From Rhizobium esperanzae (GTDB lineage: Bacteria; Pseudomonadota; Alphaproteobacteria; Rhizobiales; Rhizobiaceae): DNA of 64,000 nucleotides. Below, piece by piece: positions 60,976 to 64,000 of the stretch. Positions within the stretch are counted from its first letter, which is position 1, and each line of letters begins with the position of its first letter. The stretch covers positions 1 to 64,000 of the forward strand of contig NZ_MXPU01000001.1 of the NCBI RefSeq assembly GCF_002204185.1, read 5' to 3'. The notes below the pieces were generated by a model that saw only the letters and a list, made by a program, of their open reading frames with translations, did no database searches and was not told the origin of the DNA. A program made the translations under genes and the position numbers.

Positions 60976-61398
60976 TTGAGGGTTTGTGGCGTACAGATAA
61001 AGTCAAATGAGGCAATTCTAGTCATCGTTGAGGACTCGGCGGCGGGAGCTAAACACATACAATCGCCGACGAAGAAGCTCATATTGGAAGACGATAAGAA
61101 GCAGTCCTCTTTGAAATCGTTCCTAATTGCGGCTGAAGCTTTCATGCGTGAAAACCAGATCGAATGCATCGCAATCAAAAATCGATCTGGAAGCGGCCAA
61201 ATGGCGGCGTCTGGAGTAACGTTTAAAATCGAAGCGCTGCTTCAGCTGACCGTTGCGAATGTGGCCTACGCTGCTCCGAATATGCTTTCCAAGGTAGCAG
61301 CTAGCAATGCGACGACCCCGCCAGACTCTCTGCACAGTTACCAGAGAGACGCCTTTTTGTCGGCGGCGCTAATTCTTAAAAAGGCGGGTCTTCTTTGA
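60976..61398 (+). CDS. DUF3010-like protein (RNase H-like fold)
   Basis: This 140-residue protein starts at TTG 60976 after GGGAG. The start MRVCGVQIKSNEAIL, the middle ECIAIKNRSGSGQMAASG, the SGVTFKIEALLQL block and the C-terminal SLHSYQRDAFLSAALIL match the DUF3010 family, which has an RNase H/RuvC-like topology. Acidic residues E12, E86 and D125 could be a catalytic set, but this is inference. Codon use is clearly more AT-rich than elsewhere in the window. The stop overlaps the start of the kinase gene by 4 nt (TTGA), so the genes are coupled. Confidence 0.72.
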   Translation: MRVCGVQIKSNEAILVIVEDSAAGAKHIQSPTKKLILEDDKKQSSLKSFLIAAEAFMRENQIECIAIKNRSGSGQMAASGVTFKIEALLQLTVANVAYAAPNMLSKVAASNATTPPDSLHSYQRDAFLSAALILKKAGLL

Positions 61399-62471
61399 TC
61401 TCGTTCGACATCAGCAAGTTCCCAGGTAGCTTACATCCTACGATTTCCGAGCTGTCAAAAGAGACAGAATTCACCGCATATAGCGACCGAGGCGGGAATG
61501 GTTATGTCTTGTTCGGCGAAAACAAGGTTCTGAAGCGACCAATTGTTCTCAAAATATACTTCTGGGATAACGGCGACCACGCCGAGCCCGAAATGCTTGC
61601 GAAGCTGGAGCATGAGAACATTCTACAGGTCTACCATGCTGCGGCGATAGATGATGACTACGCCTATTTCGCAACCAGGTTTTGTCCCGATGGTGACCTC
61701 GATCGCCTTATCGCGAAAGGCCCCATTGCTATCCTTCGGGCGATCGACATCGTAATGCAGATATGCGCGGGTGTCAGCTTTCTGCACGGCAACAACTACC
61801 TCCATAGAGACTTGAAACCGCTTAATATTTTTTGCGACTCTGGCAAATTTGTCGTTGGAGACTTCGGTTCGGTAGTGCAGTGCGATGAGAACGGATATGC
61901 CAAGACGCTGACTAGGCACTCACTCCTTTACCGCCCTCCCGAGACTGCAGACGGTAACGACTATTACAAACAAGGCGACGTCTATCAGCTTGGTATCTTG
62001 CTATATCAGTTGCTTGGCGGTTGGCTCCCCTATGAAGAAACGCAATGGCTAAATGAGAAGCAGCATGAAAAGTATCTGACCCTCACCGGATTCGACCAGC
62101 AGAAATTTGCAACGGACATAATCACTGGAAAGATAAGAGCAGGGACGCTCTTAAATACTCCAGGATTGCCTCCCTTCGTTCCTACTGGCCTTAGAACAGT
62201 TATCCGGCGCGCGACAAACCAGAACAAAGAGAAGCGTTACGCCTCCGTCGCCGATCTTGCTGGTGCACTTAATAATCTAAAGGGATCCGTCCCAGACTGG
62301 CAGTTTCCCGGCGGCGTTCCCACCCTACACAGAGAGAATAAAACAGTCAGGATTCTTCAACAGAAAGGTTCATTCTTACTGCAGAAGAAGACTAGCGCCG
62401 AATGGCGCAATGTAGGCGGTAGTGCCACGCCGAATCTGTCTCATGCCGTCATCAAAGCAATGGAACTCTGA
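61395..62471 (+). CDS. Ser/Thr protein kinase
   Basis: This 358-residue protein has a complete eukaryotic-like kinase domain (about 25-295): glycine-rich loop SDRGGNGYV (30-38), ATP lysine 53 in VLKIYF, glutamate 65, catalytic HRDLKPLN (137-144), DFG at 156-158, RPPE as APE equivalent (180-183), aspartate 195 and arginine 271. The C-terminal 60 residues form a basic tail of unknown role. There is no membrane segment, so it acts in the cytoplasm. It starts at TTG overlapping the DUF3010-like gene, and its 3' end overlaps the next small frame. An active kinase is expected. Confidence 0.9.
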   Translation: MISFDISKFPGSLHPTISELSKETEFTAYSDRGGNGYVLFGENKVLKRPIVLKIYFWDNGDHAEPEMLAKLEHENILQVYHAAAIDDDYAYFATRFCPDGDLDRLIAKGPIAILRAIDIVMQICAGVSFLHGNNYLHRDLKPLNIFCDSGKFVVGDFGSVVQCDENGYAKTLTRHSLLYRPPETADGNDYYKQGDVYQLGILLYQLLGGWLPYEETQWLNEKQHEKYLTLTGFDQQKFATDIITGKIRAGTLLNTPGLPPFVPTGLRTVIRRATNQNKEKRYASVADLAGALNNLKGSVPDWQFPGGVPTLHRENKTVRILQQKGSFLLQKKTSAEWRNVGGSATPNLSHAVIKAMEL

Positions 62472-62616
62472 CTTGTGGTGTCCAGAGCCGAGGCACGGAA
62501 GCGGTTGCCAACTGGACCGGCAGAACGGCAAAGGCACGCACCTGTACACCACCTCCGGTTTAGGGGTATTTACAATTTCTAATCGGGCAGCCATGCGGCA
62601 TGTAGGGAAGATATGA
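62443..62616 (+). CDS. Small Cys/His protein in the kinase operon
   Basis: This short frame encodes 57 residues from ATG 62443 (GTG 62422 is an alternative). It overlaps the kinase end by 29 nt, and its stop overlaps the start of the phosphoribosyltransferase gene by 4 nt (ATGA). The sequence has WCPEPRHGSGC, a Cys-x4-His-x3-Cys group that could bind a metal, then a strand-rich part GTHLYTTSGLGVFTISNR. The gene-to-gene overlap supports a real coding region. No family was recognised. Confidence 0.5.
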   Translation: MPSSKQWNSDLWCPEPRHGSGCQLDRQNGKGTHLYTTSGLGVFTISNRAAMRHVGKI

Positions 62617-63200
62617 AAGTTACGGTTAAGAGCCTGTCGGGGCCGTGGAGTGGCGGCTATGCGCTCGATAAGCATAAGATTGCAAGCACGTTTACAGGCT
62701 ACAATGAATATGGACATGCGACGTTTGATACCTTGCGGACAGACGCGGGAGAAGCTGTATTTCGGCTAAAATATAGGAGCGACTGGACACAGGCTGGAAT
62801 TCTTGCAGCAGCGGTCTACGAGCACATTGTGCCTAAGTTCCCCCAGATTGGACTGGTCATCCCTATGCCAGCATCTCAGACGCGTGCAAGACAACCCGTT
62901 GATGCGGTGGGGGAGGAGCTAGCAAAGTTGATGAACGTCAATTCTTTCGCCGATATCATTGTGAAGGCACCCTCTACAAGTGGGAAGAAATTGAAAGACC
63001 TCGGCACAAAGCATGAAAAGGACGCAGAACTCGCGGGGAGGTTCTCGATCAACGATGCCATACCAGCCCAGGGCAAATGGAATGCCTTGTTAATTGACGA
63101 TCTGTTCGATAGCGGCGCTTCAATGGAAGCCGCGACAATCGCCCTTAAGACGTATGGTAAAATTGCTGGCGTCTATGTTGCCGCACTCACGTGGAAATAG
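62613..63200 (+). CDS. ComF-like phosphoribosyltransferase
   Basis: This 195-residue protein has the type I PRTase PRPP-binding motif LLIDDLFDSGASMEAA (159-174), preceded by VIPMPASQTRARQP (82-95) as in ComF-type enzymes, and a middle APSTSGKKLKDLGTKHE loop. The fold would bind PRPP and either make or break a nucleotide-like bond. There is no zinc ribbon at the N-terminus as in ComF. It is encoded between the small Cys/His protein and the SLOG-like gene. The substrate is unknown; in conflict systems such enzymes may make or remove signalling nucleotides. Confidence 0.82.
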   Translation: MKVTVKSLSGPWSGGYALDKHKIASTFTGYNEYGHATFDTLRTDAGEAVFRLKYRSDWTQAGILAAAVYEHIVPKFPQIGLVIPMPASQTRARQPVDAVGEELAKLMNVNSFADIIVKAPSTSGKKLKDLGTKHEKDAELAGRFSINDAIPAQGKWNALLIDDLFDSGASMEAATIALKTYGKIAGVYVAALTWK

Positions 63201-63203
63201 GAA

Positions 63204-63761
63204 ATGGAATCAGTTTTCATAGCAGGCTCTATTACAATAAAGAGCCTGCCTTCGCTCTTCGTCGAAAAGCTCGACAGTTTGATCGCGGCGAACCTCGCCG
63301 TTGTGATCGGTGACGCGAATGGCGTTGATAGAGCTGTGCAAAGCATATTAGACGACCGAGGAGCAGCCAATGTCACCGTCTTTTGCTCCGGCAAGGTACC
63401 CCGCAACAATCTCGGAAACTGGCCCGTAAAGGAAATTTACAGTACTGCGGAGCCAGGTACCAAGGCCTTCTTTACGGCTAAGGACATGGCAATGGCGGAG
63501 ACTGCAGAGTTGGGCCTGATGCTGTGGGATGCAAAAAGCACGGGCACACTGAGCAATGTTATTGAACTTACGCGAAGAGGCAAAAAGACAGTCGTCTTTG
63601 TCAATAAAATGGATGCCTTCACTATCATTAGAGGGGTTCAGGATCTACAAAACCTCTTGAAGGTCATGTCAGATGGAGCCCTGGATCAAGCCGAAAAAAA
63701 GATCGGCCTCTCAGCCGCCCTCAGAAAGCTAACTCAGCAGCAAGCCGGGTTTTCGTTCTAG
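63204..63761 (+). CDS. SLOG/DUF2493-like Rossmann protein
   Basis: This 185-residue protein has the SLOG-type Rossmann core: VFIAGSITIKSLPSLF at the first strand, VVIGDANGVDRAVQSIL (33-48) with the GxxxGvD pattern of DUF2493, and LGLMLWDAKSTGTLSNVIEL (103-122) as the second nucleotide-binding loop. SLOG proteins sense or process nucleotides in signalling and defence contexts. A helical tail follows. It starts 3 nt after the phosphoribosyltransferase stop with AGGA before the ATG. It is the last complete gene of the operon. Confidence 0.78.
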   Translation: MESVFIAGSITIKSLPSLFVEKLDSLIAANLAVVIGDANGVDRAVQSILDDRGAANVTVFCSGKVPRNNLGNWPVKEIYSTAEPGTKAFFTAKDMAMAETAELGLMLWDAKSTGTLSNVIELTRRGKKTVVFVNKMDAFTIIRGVQDLQNLLKVMSDGALDQAEKKIGLSAALRKLTQQQAGFSF

Positions 63762-64000
63762 CCAACACTCGTGACTTCATCTTTGGAGGCTCCGCCTGCT
63801 CAAGCAGTTGGAGCTCGCGCCTAGCCCAAAGCCTTGATGAGATTCAGCGGACGAAGGTGAAATTTAAGGAAGGTGAGGCGCTCACGATCACGCTCGATAA
63901 ACCTAACTATCAGGTCAATCTATAGCACACATTGCTACCTCCGAACATCTTCAAGATGTTGAAACTGATCGTGAACTTTCGAATATCGTCGATATGGTGT
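63762..64000 (+). other. Possible gene fragment at window end
   Basis: In the frame ending at TAG 63923-63925 the bases read like a C-terminal part of a protein (LDEIQRTKVKFKEGEALT, LDKPNYQVNL). No start codon with a ribosome site is seen, and the frame runs back into the SLOG-like gene. It may be the remnant of a further gene of the same island. After 63925 nothing is recognised. Confidence 0.3.

Noticed and set aside
1..64000. CRISPR array or rRNA operon
   Set aside because: No regularly spaced direct repeats and no rRNA-like conserved blocks were seen on either strand.

Overview
The window looks like a chromosomal stretch of a fast-growing rhizobium (Rhizobium etli / R. leguminosarum type). 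The reasons are high-GC codon use, several dispersed palindromic intergenic repeats of the rhizobial mosaic-element kind, and a gene set typical of Rhizobiales (DUF982, PodJ-like polarity factor, SLC5-type hybrid histidine kinase, Rrf2/AhpD pair, TIGR02186-type protein). This assignment is inference from content; no database search was possible. There is no rRNA operon, no CRISPR array and no intact tRNA.

Layout. 0-0.3 kb: the 5' end of an IS110-family recombinase, cut by the window edge, with a structured upstream region that could encode a bridge RNA. 0.4-5 kb: small secreted or unknown proteins (DUF982, BON domain, lipoprotein) and a UvrD-like helicase. 5-12 kb: metabolic and signalling genes on the minus strand (MBL hydrolase, HIBYL-CoA hydrolase-like protein, GGDEF-EAL protein, GalE, aminotransferase, MscL). 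12-20 kb: a large transporter-linked hybrid histidine kinase, a TetR/MFS divergent pair, an NTF2-like protein, a GFA/MarR divergent pair with two perfect palindromes, and a cold-shock protein. 20-26 kb: a fatty-acid beta-oxidation operon (acyl-CoA dehydrogenase, thiolase, a possible small membrane protein, FadJ-like fusion) behind a perfect palindrome. 26-35 kb: a DNA glycosylase-like protein, PodJ, a TauE/TIGR02186 pair, a TetR/YciI pair with tandem operators, a DHFR-like protein and a lytic transglycosylase lipoprotein. 35-42 kb: PdeM and Lhr-type helicase without their usual ligase, then two YitT-family paralogues flanking an Rrf2-AhpD module and a small 55-aa gene. 42-50 kb: a TPR methyltransferase, a CAP-domain lipoprotein, a MATE exporter, PyrD, a NarL-type response regulator, an S24 repressor, an SNase-like protein and TerB. 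50-54 kb: a solute-binding protein, a chemoreceptor and a VOC protein.

54.6-60.7 kb: an SDR gene, a two-gene RND efflux operon and its divergent TetR regulator. This block lies between a complete lipoprotein gene and a 70-bp duplicate of that gene's 3' end, which suggests an inserted or recombined cassette. Next comes a degenerate tRNA-Asn-like sequence, and then a visibly more AT-rich segment (61-63.8 kb).

The most unusual locus is that last segment. It is a tightly overlapping operon of five genes: a DUF3010-like RNase H-fold protein, a Ser/Thr protein kinase with all catalytic motifs, a roughly 57-aa Cys/His protein, a ComF-like phosphoribosyltransferase and a SLOG/DUF2493-like Rossmann protein. 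It uses TTG starts and 4-nt start/stop overlaps, its composition differs from the rest of the window, and it lies next to putative integration scars. It is the best candidate here for an undescribed conflict or nucleotide-signalling system.
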